A DNA stretch of 5,650 bases from Oscillospiraceae bacterium (GTDB lineage Bacteria; Bacillota; Clostridia; Oscillospirales; Ruminococcaceae): the NCBI GenBank assembly GCA_004554485.1, contig SFLS01000041.1, positions 1 through 5,650 on the forward strand, given 5' to 3'. Each line of letters starts with the position of its first letter. The first letter of the stretch is position 1. The position numbers and the translations under genes were made by a program. This document shows, piece after piece, positions 1-5,650 of the stretch. Under the pieces are notes generated by a model that did no database searches, was not told the origin of the DNA, and saw only the letters and a list, made by a program, of their open reading frames with translations.

Positions 1-2
1 AT

Positions 3-44
3 GCTCTGATAAAAGGATTGAAGAAACAGAGAAAAGACAAATAG
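3..44 (+). CDS. Possible 3' end of a convergent gene (partial, unknown product)
   Basis: A plus-strand frame is open from the left edge and stops at TAG 42-44. It would encode a lysine- and arginine-rich tail, ALIKGLKKQRKDK. The stop lies only three bases before a strong hairpin followed by a T tract, which is the usual arrangement for the end of a gene. Only 13 residues are visible, so no family can be named. The competing explanation is chance: another plus frame is also open through this stretch, and a short open frame in AT-rich DNA means little by itself. The terminator placement is the main reason to list it. Confidence 0.3.
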   Translation, partial: ALIKGLKKQRKDK

Positions 45-46
45 CA

Positions 47-91
47 AAAAAGGTCTTGCCGACTGGTGAAAGTCAGCAAGACCTTTTTCTT
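47..91. terminator. Strong bidirectional rho-independent terminator
   Basis: A 13-bp perfect stem pairs 47-59 (AAAAAGGTCTTGC) with 76-88 (GCAAGACCTTTTT). After one C/A mismatch (60/75) it continues as four more pairs (61-64 with 71-74) around the six-base loop GGTGAA at 65-70. The outer stem is an A run on one side and a T run on the other, so both strands give a hairpin followed by U residues. On the minus strand it lies about 150 nt beyond the guaA stop and could end the operon transcript. On the plus strand it immediately follows the possible gene end at 42-44. It probably serves both. Confidence 0.8.
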
Positions 92-101
92 AGGATATGG
101 A

Positions 102-150
102 GGATTTACCCGCAAACCACCCGCTATACAGGAGTGAGCAAAGTAAATCC
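102..150. repeat. 8-bp inverted repeat flanking a 33-bp spacer
   Basis: GGATTTAC at 102-109 is the exact reverse complement of GTAAATCC at 143-150. The spacer is long for a simple terminator and has no adjacent T run. On the minus strand the spacer contains a weak CACTC/GGGTG pairing that could make a branched fold. It could be part of a recombination site or chance; its role is unknown. Confidence 0.3.
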
Positions 151-162
151 GGTTTTGGTATC

Positions 163-182
163 TGCTATCAATTTGCTATCAA
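163..182. repeat. Two direct repeats of TGCTATCAA, 11-bp period
   Basis: TGCTATCAA occurs at 163-171 and again at 174-182, so the period is 11 bp, about one helical turn. On the minus strand this reads as two TTGATAGCA copies. Closely spaced short direct repeats near an integration target resemble the arm-type binding sites of tyrosine recombinases. That role is inferred from position and spacing; no integrase gene is in the window. Confidence 0.6.
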
Positions 183-200
183 ATGCCCCGTTTCCGCTTC

Positions 201-235
201 AAAAACCCAGTGTTTTCAAGGCTTTGCGGGTTTTG
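201..235 (-). terminator. Weak hairpin just past guaA, possible terminator
   Basis: AAAACCC at 202-208 pairs with GGGTTTT at 228-234 (7 bp) around a 19-base loop. On the minus strand the hairpin begins about 5 nt after the guaA stop and ends in a run of five T residues, so it has the layout of an intrinsic terminator. The stem is short with only three G-C pairs and the loop is long, so it may leak, leaving the stronger hairpin at 47-91 as the real end. It could also be a symmetric part of a recombination site. Confidence 0.35.
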
Positions 236-239
236 TCAG

Positions 240-251
240 TTATTCCCACTC
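240..251 (-). other. Putative integrase attachment core at the guaA 3' end
   Basis: The last 12 bases of guaA on the minus strand read GAGTGGGAATAA and encode Glu-Trp-Glu-stop. The 3' end of guaA, with this conserved 12-mer, is an established integration target for tyrosine-recombinase genomic islands in Firmicutes and other bacteria. The 12-mer is also simply what conserved guaA C-termini look like, so it marks a potential attB. The repeats at 163-182 are the only hint that it has been used. No second copy of the 12-mer was seen in the window. Confidence 0.4.
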
Positions 252-1772
252 AATTGTCGCCGGGGGTTTGCTGGTGATATCGTACACGATGCGGTTGATG
301 TGATCCACCTCGTTGATGATCCGTCCGGAGACTTTCTCCAGCACATCGTAGGGGATCCGGGCCCAATCCGCCGTCATAAAATCGGTAGTGGTCACGCCGC
401 GCAGCGCCAGCGTGTAATCGTAGGTGCGGAAGTCCCCCATCACGCCCACCGAGCGGTTGTTGGTGAGTACCGCAAAATACTGGTGCACCTTGCGGGAAAG
501 TCCGGCCGCCGCCAGTTCCTCGCGGAAGATCGCATCCGCATCCCGCAGGATCTCCAGCTTGTCCCGGGTCACCTCGCCGATGACCCGGATAGCAAGCCCC
601 GGGCCGGGGAACGGCTGCCGCCACACCAGGTACTCCGGCAGGCCCAGTTCCAGCCCCAGCCGGCGCACTTCATCCTTAAAGAGCAGTCGCAGGGGCTCCA
701 CGATCTCCTTAAAATCCACGCAGTCCGGCAAACCGCCCACATTGTGGTGGCTTTTGATGACCGCCGCATCGCCGGCGCCGGATTCGATCACATCCGGGTA
801 GATGGTACCCTGCGCCAGATAGTCCACCCGGCCGATCTTGCGGGCCTCCTCCTCAAAGACGCGGATAAACTCCTCGCCGATGATCTTGCGCTTTTTCTCC
901 GGCTCGGTCACCCCGGCCAGCCGGCGCAGGAACCGCTCCTCGGCGTTGACCCGGACAAACTTCATCCCGCGTCCCGCAAAGGCCGCTTCCACCTCGTCGC
1001 CCTCGTTTTTGCGCATCAGGCCGTGATCCACAAAGATGCAGGTCAGGTTTTCACCCACGGCGCGGTCCAGCAGGGCCGCCGCCACGCTGCTGTCCACCCC
1101 GCCGGAAAGCGCCAGCAGTACCTTGCCGCCGCCGATCTTTTCCCGCAGGGCTTCCACCGTGTTCCTGGCGTAGTCCCGCATGGTCCAGTCGCCGCCGGCC
1201 CCGCAGATCTCGTACAGAAAGTTCCTCAGAATATCGCTGCCGAACTGGGTATGCTCCACCTCCGGGTGGAACTGCACCCCGTACAGCTTTTTTTCTTTAC
1301 ACTGGATTCCGGCATTGGCGGTCGCCGCGGTATGACAGATGGCGGTAAAGCCCTCCGGCAGGCGGCTGACATAGTCCACATGGCTCATCCAGCAGACGGC
1401 CTCCTGCGGCAGTCCCTGAAAAAGCGGGCTTTCGGTATCGTAGTGCACCGGCGTTTTGCCGAATTCGCGGGTTTCGGCGCTTGTAACCTCGCCCCCCAGG
1501 GAATGGCTCATCATCTGCAGGCCGTAGCACAGCCCCAGAATGGGAATCCCCAGCCCGAATACCGCAGGGTCCACACGGGGCGCCCCCGGCTCGTATACGC
1601 TGTTCGGTCCGCCGGTAAAGATGATCCCGATGGGAGAAAGCTCCCGGATCTTTTCCATGGCCTTCTGGTAGGGATGCACCTCGCAGTATACCCCCAAATC
1701 CCGCACCCGGCGCGCAATGAGCTGGTTATACTGCCCGCCGAAATCCAATACCAAAATCGTCTCGTGTTTCAT
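240..1772 (-). CDS. guaA: GMP synthase (glutamine-hydrolysing)
   Basis: This cytosolic enzyme converts XMP to GMP using ATP and ammonia released from glutamine, the last step of de novo guanine nucleotide synthesis. The 510 residues match the usual length. The N-terminal class I glutamine amidotransferase domain (about 5-190) has FGGQYNQLIARR, the nucleophile in GLCYG (Cys82) and FHPE (His169, Glu171). The ATP-pyrophosphatase domain follows with the P-loop LSGGVDSS (222-229). The C-terminal dimerisation/XMP-binding domain shows RQPFPGPGL (385-393) and ends in TIEWE. I start at ATG 1772, giving MKHETILVLDF, because GAGGTG lies four to six bases upstream. The in-frame ATG at 1784 overlaps that Shine-Dalgarno and lacks one of its own. 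It is the last gene of the run, 29 nt after the LUD gene. No purine riboswitch fits in that gap, so it appears to be driven from upstream. Confidence 0.97.
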   Translation of the reverse strand: MKHETILVLDFGGQYNQLIARRVRDLGVYCEVHPYQKAMEKIRELSPIGIIFTGGPNSVYEPGAPRVDPAVFGLGIPILGLCYGLQMMSHSLGGEVTSAETREFGKTPVHYDTESPLFQGLPQEAVCWMSHVDYVSRLPEGFTAICHTAATANAGIQCKEKKLYGVQFHPEVEHTQFGSDILRNFLYEICGAGGDWTMRDYARNTVEALREKIGGGKVLLALSGGVDSSVAAALLDRAVGENLTCIFVDHGLMRKNEGDEVEAAFAGRGMKFVRVNAEERFLRRLAGVTEPEKKRKIIGEEFIRVFEEEARKIGRVDYLAQGTIYPDVIESGAGDAAVIKSHHNVGGLPDCVDFKEIVEPLRLLFKDEVRRLGLELGLPEYLVWRQPFPGPGLAIRVIGEVTRDKLEILRDADAIFREELAAAGLSRKVHQYFAVLTNNRSVGVMGDFRTYDYTLALRGVTTTDFMTADWARIPYDVLEKVSGRIINEVDHINRIVYDITSKPPATIEWE

Positions 1773-1776
1773 TTTG

Positions 1777-1782
1777 CACCTC
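1777..1782 (-). promoter_or_regulatory. Ribosome binding site that decides the guaA start
   Basis: Minus-strand GAGGTG followed by CAAA and the ATG at 1772. The alternative in-frame ATG at 1784-1782 shares its G with this site and has only an A-rich stretch before it, so the shorter product is favoured. Confidence 0.7.
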
Positions 1783-1801
1783 ATCTGTTTTTAGTCGCCG
1801 T

Positions 1802-2401
1802 TCAGTAACCCAGTTCCTCATCGATCAGCACCACGATGGTCTCCCCCACGCCCTTCATCGGGGCCATGTGGATCGTCATCCCCCTGCAGATCCGCTCCGG
1901 GCTGCGGCAGTCGTGGCACTTCGGTTCCCCCACGGTGCAGGGGGTCTTTTTGTTCAGCCGGCGGGCGTTCAGCGGTGCGGCGATGTTCCTCGCCCGCCAC
2001 ACGGCGTCCTGCAGCGTGGGGGCCAACTTGTTGCGCCCCGCGATCAGGTACAGCTTTTGCGGCCCGTACAGCGTGGCCGCCACCCGGTTGCCGGTCCCGT
2101 CGATGTTGACGATCTCGCCGGTTTCGGCAATGCCGTTGGCGCTGCTGATATATCCCTCGGCCCGGCCCGCCTGTTCGGCCTCCGCCGGGGACATGCTCCG
2201 GCTGCGGGCGTATACGGTGCAGCCCTGCCGCTCCAGCATTTCAGCCAGCCCCATCTGGGCCACCGTCATGCTGCCGCCAATGCCGACGGTCCTGCCCCGC
2301 AGTTCCTCGGCCAGCGCCGCGGCTGCTTCGGACGCGGTGGCATAGCACCGCACGGTAAAGCCGCGGGCCTTCATGTTTTCCGCCGTTTTTCTCAGATCCA
2401 T
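1802..2401 (-). CDS. LUD-domain (DUF162, LutC/YkgG-like) protein with a four-cysteine tail
   Basis: This 199-residue protein is a stand-alone LUD-domain protein of the type often named 'lactate utilization protein'. Visible family landmarks are GIGGSMT (40-46), SANGIAETGEIVNIDGTGNR (87-106) and LYLIAGRNK (117-125), followed by RARNIAAPLNARRL (136-149). It ends with a cysteine cluster, Cys155-x6-Cys162-x2-Cys165-x6-Cys172, which could hold a metal or Fe-S cluster (inference). No signal peptide or membrane segment is seen, so it is probably cytosolic. LutC works with LutA and LutB in lactate oxidation, but neither partner is in the window, so a lactate role is unproven. The neighbours are cysS (37 nt upstream) and guaA (29 nt downstream). 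The start is well set by AAGGAGG at 2414-2408, six bases before the ATG. Family assignment is secure; the biochemical role is unknown. Confidence 0.85.
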   Translation of the reverse strand: MDLRKTAENMKARGFTVRCYATASEAAAALAEELRGRTVGIGGSMTVAQMGLAEMLERQGCTVYARSRSMSPAEAEQAGRAEGYISSANGIAETGEIVNIDGTGNRVAATLYGPQKLYLIAGRNKLAPTLQDAVWRARNIAAPLNARRLNKKTPCTVGEPKCHDCRSPERICRGMTIHMAPMKGVGETIVVLIDEELGY

Positions 2402-2407
2402 ACGCTT

Positions 2408-2414
2408 CCTCCTT
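2408..2414 (-). promoter_or_regulatory. Ribosome binding site of the LUD gene
   Basis: A full AAGGAGG, six bases (AAGCGT) before the ATG at 2401. It lies in the 37-nt gap after cysS, which shows no terminator and no convincing promoter, so the LUD gene is probably co-transcribed with cysS. Confidence 0.7.
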
Positions 2415-2438
2415 GGGTCCGGTACCGATCGCTTGCTT

Positions 2439-3863
2439 TCAGGCGCGGTGCCACTTGACCCCCTGGGGCGTATCGGTCAGCACGATGCCCCGGGCAGTCA
2501 GCTCGTCGCGGATGCGGTCTGCGGTGGCAAAATCACGGTTTTTGCGGGCAGCCTGCCGCTCGGCAATCAGCGCGTCGATCTCCGGATCGCTCTCTTCGGC
2601 GCCGTCGGCCTGCGTTTCCTTTTCCTGCCGCTTTGCCGCTTCCTCCAACAGACCCAGACTCAGCACCTCATCAAACTCCTTGAGCAGCATGACCTTGGTC
2701 TTATCGTTGGTTTTGGCCTTCAGCACATCATAAACGGCGGTCACCGCCAGCGAGGTATTCAGGTCGTTATCCAAAGCGTCGGTAAACTCCCTGCGCAGCG
2801 CGGCCATGACATCCTCGTCCAGTGCGTCGGTCTCCTGCGGCTTCAGCGCGGCCACGCGGGCCACCAGCTTATCATAGGCCTGCTCGGCGTTATCCAGGTT
2901 TTCGTAGCTGAACACCAGCGCCTTGCGGTAGTGGCTCTGCAGGCAGAAAAACCGGTAGGCCAGCGGGCGGTAGCCCTTCTGCTCCAGCAGCGAAACGGTC
3001 AAAAACTCGCCCTTACTCTTGCTCATCTTGCCGCCGCTGGTATTCAGGTGCAGCACATGGAACCAGAAATTGCACCATTTATGGCCCAGATAGGCCTCGC
3101 TCTGGGCGATCTCGTTGGTGTGGTGGGGGAAGGCGTTGTCGATGCCGCCGCAGTGGATATCCAGATCCTCGCCCAGATGCTTCATCGAAATGCCGCTGCA
3201 CTCGATATGCCAGCCGGGGTAGCCCAGCCCCCAGGGGGATTCCCACTTGAGCTCCTGGTCGTCGAATTTGCTCTTGGTGAACCACAGTACAAAGTCCGCC
3301 TTGTTGCGCTTGTTCTGGTCCTCCTCCACGCCCTCGCGGACGCCGACGGCCAGGTCCTCCTCGTTGTGGTCGTTAAAGACGTAGTATTTTGCCAGCCGGG
3401 AGGTATCAAAGTAGACGTTGCCGCCGGCGAGATAGGCATAGCCCTTTTCCAGCAGGCCCTGCACCAGTTTGATGAATTCCGGGATGCAGTTGGTCGCCGG
3501 CTCCACCACGTCGGGGGTTTTGATATTCAGTTTGCGGCAGTCCTCAAAAAAGGCATCGGTGTAGTATTTCGCGATCTCCATCACCGTTTTGTGCTCCCGG
3601 CGGGCGCCTTTCAGCATCTTGTCCTCGCCGGTGTCGGCGTCGCTGGAAAGGTGCCCCACGTCGGTGATGTTCATCACCCGCTTGACAGGATAGCCCTGAT
3701 ACCGCAGGTATTTTTCCAGCACGTCCTCCATGATGTAGGTGCGCAGGTTGCCAATATGCGCAAAGTGATACACCGTAGGACCGCAGGTATACATCTTGAC
3801 GATATCCGGGTGATTGGGGACAAATTCCTCTTTTTTATGGCTCAGGCTGTTATAAAGCTGCAT
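2439..3863 (-). CDS. cysS: Cysteine--tRNA ligase
   Basis: This class I aminoacyl-tRNA synthetase joins cysteine to tRNA-Cys with ATP in the cytosol. The 474 residues are close to the usual 460-480. The Rossmann catalytic domain carries CGPTVYHFAHIGN (27-39, with the HIGH-type signature HIGN) and KMSKS (279-283). The expected zinc ligands are present: Cys27, Cys222 (in WHIECSG), His247 and Glu251 (in HHTNE). The DALR-type helical region follows, and the C-terminal tail has RIRDELTARGI and DTPQGVKW. Two stretches differ from the common bacterial form: MNITDVGHLSSDADTGEDKM (64-83) replaces the usual short TDVDDKI motif, and VLHLNTSGGKMSKSKGEFL (270-288) is atypical, so it belongs to a variant subgroup. 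AAGGAG at 3876-3871 lies seven bases before the ATG. The gap to pgsA is 30 nt and has no room for a T-box leader. Confidence 0.96.
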   Translation of the reverse strand: MQLYNSLSHKKEEFVPNHPDIVKMYTCGPTVYHFAHIGNLRTYIMEDVLEKYLRYQGYPVKRVMNITDVGHLSSDADTGEDKMLKGARREHKTVMEIAKYYTDAFFEDCRKLNIKTPDVVEPATNCIPEFIKLVQGLLEKGYAYLAGGNVYFDTSRLAKYYVFNDHNEEDLAVGVREGVEEDQNKRNKADFVLWFTKSKFDDQELKWESPWGLGYPGWHIECSGISMKHLGEDLDIHCGGIDNAFPHHTNEIAQSEAYLGHKWCNFWFHVLHLNTSGGKMSKSKGEFLTVSLLEQKGYRPLAYRFFCLQSHYRKALVFSYENLDNAEQAYDKLVARVAALKPQETDALDEDVMAALRREFTDALDNDLNTSLAVTAVYDVLKAKTNDKTKVMLLKEFDEVLSLGLLEEAAKRQEKETQADGAEESDPEIDALIAERQAARKNRDFATADRIRDELTARGIVLTDTPQGVKWHRA

Positions 3864-3870
3864 AATATTA

Positions 3871-3876
3871 CTCCTT
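3871..3876 (-). promoter_or_regulatory. Ribosome binding site of cysS
   Basis: AAGGAG followed by seven A/T-rich bases (TAATATT) and the ATG at 3863. It supports the chosen start and shows that cysS can be translated independently of pgsA. Confidence 0.65.
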
Positions 3877-3893
3877 GTATCAGAATTCGACCC

Positions 3894-4442
3894 TTACCGG
3901 TCGCTGTAAAGCTCTTTGTTCTTCAGCATATAGTTTGCGCCGGAAAGCACCGTGGTGACCACCACGACGCCCATCAGCACCACAAAGACGGTACGCGCCC
4001 AGCCGGCCTGCGGGAACAGCCACAGCATCAGCAGGGTGTAGTTCAGCCAGATCATCTGGCTGATGGTCTTGATCTTACCCCATTTATCGGCGGCGATCAC
4101 CACGCCCTTGCCTGCCGCGATAAGCCGCAGACTGGTCACCATAAACTCCCGGGCCAGGATAATGACGACAACCCACACCGGCACCCCCGCCACCGGGATA
4201 AAGGCCACCAGGGCGCTCATCACCAGCAGCTTGTCGGCCAGCGGGTCCATCAGCTTGCCAAAGTCGGTCACCAGGTTGCGGCTGCGGGCCAGGTGTCCGT
4301 CCAGCGTATCGGTAAAGCAGGCCGCCAGATAGACGATAAGCGACCACAGGTAGTGCAGCGGGATGCTTTCCGCCAGCAGCAGCACCAGAAAAACAGGAAT
4401 CAGTATGATGCGCAGCATCGTCAGCTTGTTGGGTAAATTCAT
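3894..4442 (-). CDS. pgsA: CDP-diacylglycerol--glycerol-3-phosphate 3-phosphatidyltransferase
   Basis: This inner-membrane enzyme makes phosphatidylglycerophosphate from CDP-diacylglycerol and glycerol-3-phosphate, the committed step to phosphatidylglycerol and cardiolipin. The 182 residues are normal for the family. The CDP-alcohol phosphatidyltransferase signature is intact: Asp45-x2-Asp48-Gly49-x2-Ala52-Arg53-x8-Gly62-x3-Asp66-x3-Asp70, whose aspartates bind the metal. The N-terminus NLPNKLTMLRI is also typical. Hydrophobic segments at about 10-24, 32-44, 73-98, 130-143 and 150-167 are consistent with the family's membrane core. The start overlaps the rimO stop as ATGA, with AAGGAGGAG five bases upstream, inside the end of rimO. 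A rimO-pgsA pairing is common in Firmicutes. Phosphatidylserine synthase and cardiolipin synthase share the signature, but length and N-terminus favour pgsA. Confidence 0.95.
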   Translation of the reverse strand: MNLPNKLTMLRIILIPVFLVLLLAESIPLHYLWSLIVYLAACFTDTLDGHLARSRNLVTDFGKLMDPLADKLLVMSALVAFIPVAGVPVWVVVIILAREFMVTSLRLIAAGKGVVIAADKWGKIKTISQMIWLNYTLLMLWLFPQAGWARTVFVVLMGVVVVTTVLSGANYMLKNKELYSDR

Positions 4443-5650
4443 GTTGTCTCCTCCTTATGCGGTACCGTCCCGATCAGGTCGTATTCGCAGGCATCGGTGA
4501 TGAGCACCGGCACATAGCTGCCGGGCGTCAGCTCCTCTTCGGATGTAAAATACACCTTGGTATCGATATCCGGGGCATCCATATAGCTGCGGCCGAAGTA
4601 CTGTCCGTCCTCGTACCCCTCCACCAGCACCTCCAGGGTGCGGCCGACGCACCGGTCGGCAAAATCAAAGGCGGCGCTCATCTGCAGCTCCATCACGATC
4701 TCGGCCCGACGGCGGCGCAGCTCCTCCGGCAGCTGTGCCATGGCGCCGGCGGGGGTATCCTCCTCCTGGCTGTAGGCAAAGCAGCCCAGCCGGTCAAAGC
4801 GCGCCTCCTCCACCAGCTCGCACAGCTCGGCAAAGTCCTGCTCGGTCTCGGTGGGGAAGCCGGCGATAAGCGTAGTGCGCAGCACCACATCGGGGATCCT
4901 CTCCCGGATGCTGCGGCACAGCGCCAGGATGCTCTGCTTATCTCCCCGGCGGTTCATATCCCGCAGCACATGGGCGCTGGCGTGCTGCACCGGGATATCG
5001 AAGTAATGCACCGCCTTGGGCTGGCGCGCGATGGTCTCGATGAGCCGGTCGGTCACCCGGTCGGGGTAGCAGTACAGCACCCGCACCCAGTGCACCTTCT
5101 CCAGCGCGCACACCGCGTCGATCAGCTCCGGCAGGCGGCTTTCGCCGTAAAGGTCCTCGCCGTAGCGGGTGGTATCCTGCGCCACCAGATTCAGCTCGGT
5201 CACGCCCGATTCCGCCAGACGGCGGCACTCCTCCAGGATATTCTCCATGGGGCGGCTGCGGAACCGCCCCCGAATGAGCGGAATGGCGCAATAGCTGCAG
5301 CGGTTGTCGCAGCCCTCCGCCACCTTGACGTAGGCAAACCACGGCTCGTTGGCCAGGATCCGCTCCCCTTCCATCGAAAGGCTTTCTTTCTCTCCGTATT
5401 CTATAAAGTGATTGCCCTTTACAGCTTCCCGGATGGCCTCCCCGATCCTGCGGTTGCCGCCCAGACCCAGCACCACGTCCACCTCCGGGATCTCCGAAGC
5501 CAGCTCGGCGCGGTAGCGCTCCGCCAGACAGCCGGTCACGGCCACGCATTTCAGGCGGCCCTCGCCCTTGGCGGCGCAGCATTCCAGAATGGTATCGATG
5601 GATTCCTTTTTGGCGTCCTCGATAAAGCCGCAGGTATTCACGATGACCGC
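4439..5650 (-). CDS. rimO: Ribosomal protein S12 methylthiotransferase RimO (5' end outside window)
   Basis: This cytosolic radical-SAM enzyme adds a methylthio group to the conserved aspartate of ribosomal protein S12. The window holds 403 C-terminal residues. Reading from the edge (A-V-I-V-N-T-C-G-F), the frame is still open, so the GTG at 5641 is an internal valine, not the start. The first conserved cysteine of the N-terminal domain (LGCPKN-type) must lie beyond the edge. The other two are Cys7 (NTCGFIEDA) and Cys41 (VTGCLAERY). The radical-SAM motif Cys114-x3-Cys118-x2-Cys121 (CDNRCSYC) follows, then DIPVQHAS, LIAGFPTETEQDF and a C-terminal TRAM domain ending with MDAPDID and EYDLIGTV. 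NTCGF and the EYDL ending favour RimO over its paralogue MiaB. Its last codons, for KEETT, form the ribosome binding site of pgsA, and its stop overlaps the pgsA start, so translation is probably coupled. Confidence 0.95.
   Translation of the reverse strand, partial: AVIVNTCGFIEDAKKESIDTILECCAAKGEGRLKCVAVTGCLAERYRAELASEIPEVDVVLGLGGNRRIGEAIREAVKGNHFIEYGEKESLSMEGERILANEPWFAYVKVAEGCDNRCSYCAIPLIRGRFRSRPMENILEECRRLAESGVTELNLVAQDTTRYGEDLYGESRLPELIDAVCALEKVHWVRVLYCYPDRVTDRLIETIARQPKAVHYFDIPVQHASAHVLRDMNRRGDKQSILALCRSIRERIPDVVLRTTLIAGFPTETEQDFAELCELVEEARFDRLGCFAYSQEEDTPAGAMAQLPEELRRRRAEIVMELQMSAAFDFADRCVGRTLEVLVEGYEDGQYFGRSYMDAPDIDTKVYFTSEEELTPGSYVPVLITDACEYDLIGTVPHKEETT
4448..4456 (-). promoter_or_regulatory. 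Ribosome binding site of pgsA inside the rimO coding region
   Basis: AAGGAGGAG, five bases (ACAAC) before the pgsA ATG at 4442. The same bases encode Lys-Glu-Glu near the rimO C-terminus, so ribosomes finishing rimO pass over it before reaching the overlapping ATGA. Confidence 0.75.

Noticed and set aside
131..146. GAGTGAGCAAAG as a second attachment core
   Set aside because: It matches GAGTGGGAATAA at only 8 of 12 positions and is in the inverse orientation, so it is no better than chance.
163..182. CRISPR-like repeat
   Set aside because: Only two 9-bp copies with a 2-bp gap, no unique spacers and no cas genes; it is better read as paired binding sites.
56..277. Small plus-strand frame of 73 codons across the guaA downstream region
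   Set aside because: Its candidate start lies within the terminator stem, it runs through the repeats into the guaA C-terminus, and the translation shows no family resemblance.
183..1808. 541-codon open frame on the plus strand opposite guaA
   Set aside because: It covers guaA almost exactly in the antisense direction, has no family motif, and no good ribosome binding site; it is a codon-bias artefact.
2373..4436. 687-codon open frame on the plus strand opposite cysS and pgsA
   Set aside because: It is antisense to two clear genes with intact catalytic motifs, its translation is rich in His/Gln/Arg without any recognisable domain, and such long antisense frames are expected from GC-rich third positions.
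5639..5641. GTG as the start codon of rimO
   Set aside because: It is the valine of the conserved IVNTCGF segment, the frame continues open to the window edge, and a start here would remove the first cluster-binding cysteine of the family.

Overview
The window suggests a fairly GC-rich low-GC-phylum relative: a Firmicute of class Clostridia, most likely Oscillospiraceae/Ruminococcaceae (Faecalibacterium, Subdoligranulum or Gemmiger-like). This is inferred from protein sequence style, strong AAGGAGG ribosome binding sites, a rimO-pgsA pair typical of Firmicutes, and a clostridial-type LUD protein. No 16S or other marker is present to confirm it.

Layout: all recognisable genes lie on the minus strand and read right to left. 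In transcription order they are rimO (5' end beyond the right edge), pgsA, cysS, a LUD-domain (DUF162) protein, and guaA. rimO and pgsA overlap by 4 nt (ATGA). The other gaps are only about 30, 37 and 29 nt, and each gene has its own good Shine-Dalgarno. There is no room for a T-box before cysS or a purine riboswitch before guaA, so the five genes look like one read-through operon whose promoter lies to the right of the window. The jobs are housekeeping: ribosomal protein S12 modification, anionic phospholipid synthesis, charging of tRNA-Cys, a putative redox/lactate-utilisation-type protein, and the last step of GMP synthesis.

The left 239 bases are not obviously coding and look more AT-rich than the operon. 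From guaA outwards they hold a weak hairpin just past the guaA stop, two TGCTATCAA direct repeats 11 bp apart, an 8-bp inverted repeat, and a strong hairpin with A and T tracts that can end transcription in both directions. A short open frame on the plus strand ends with TAG three bases before that hairpin and may be the tail of a convergent gene. The guaA 3' end carries GAGTGGGAATAA, a known integration target of tyrosine recombinases. With the neighbouring repeats, it makes this flank the only part of the window that hints at mobile DNA. I see no evidence of a new defence or biosynthetic system here; the operon itself is ordinary.
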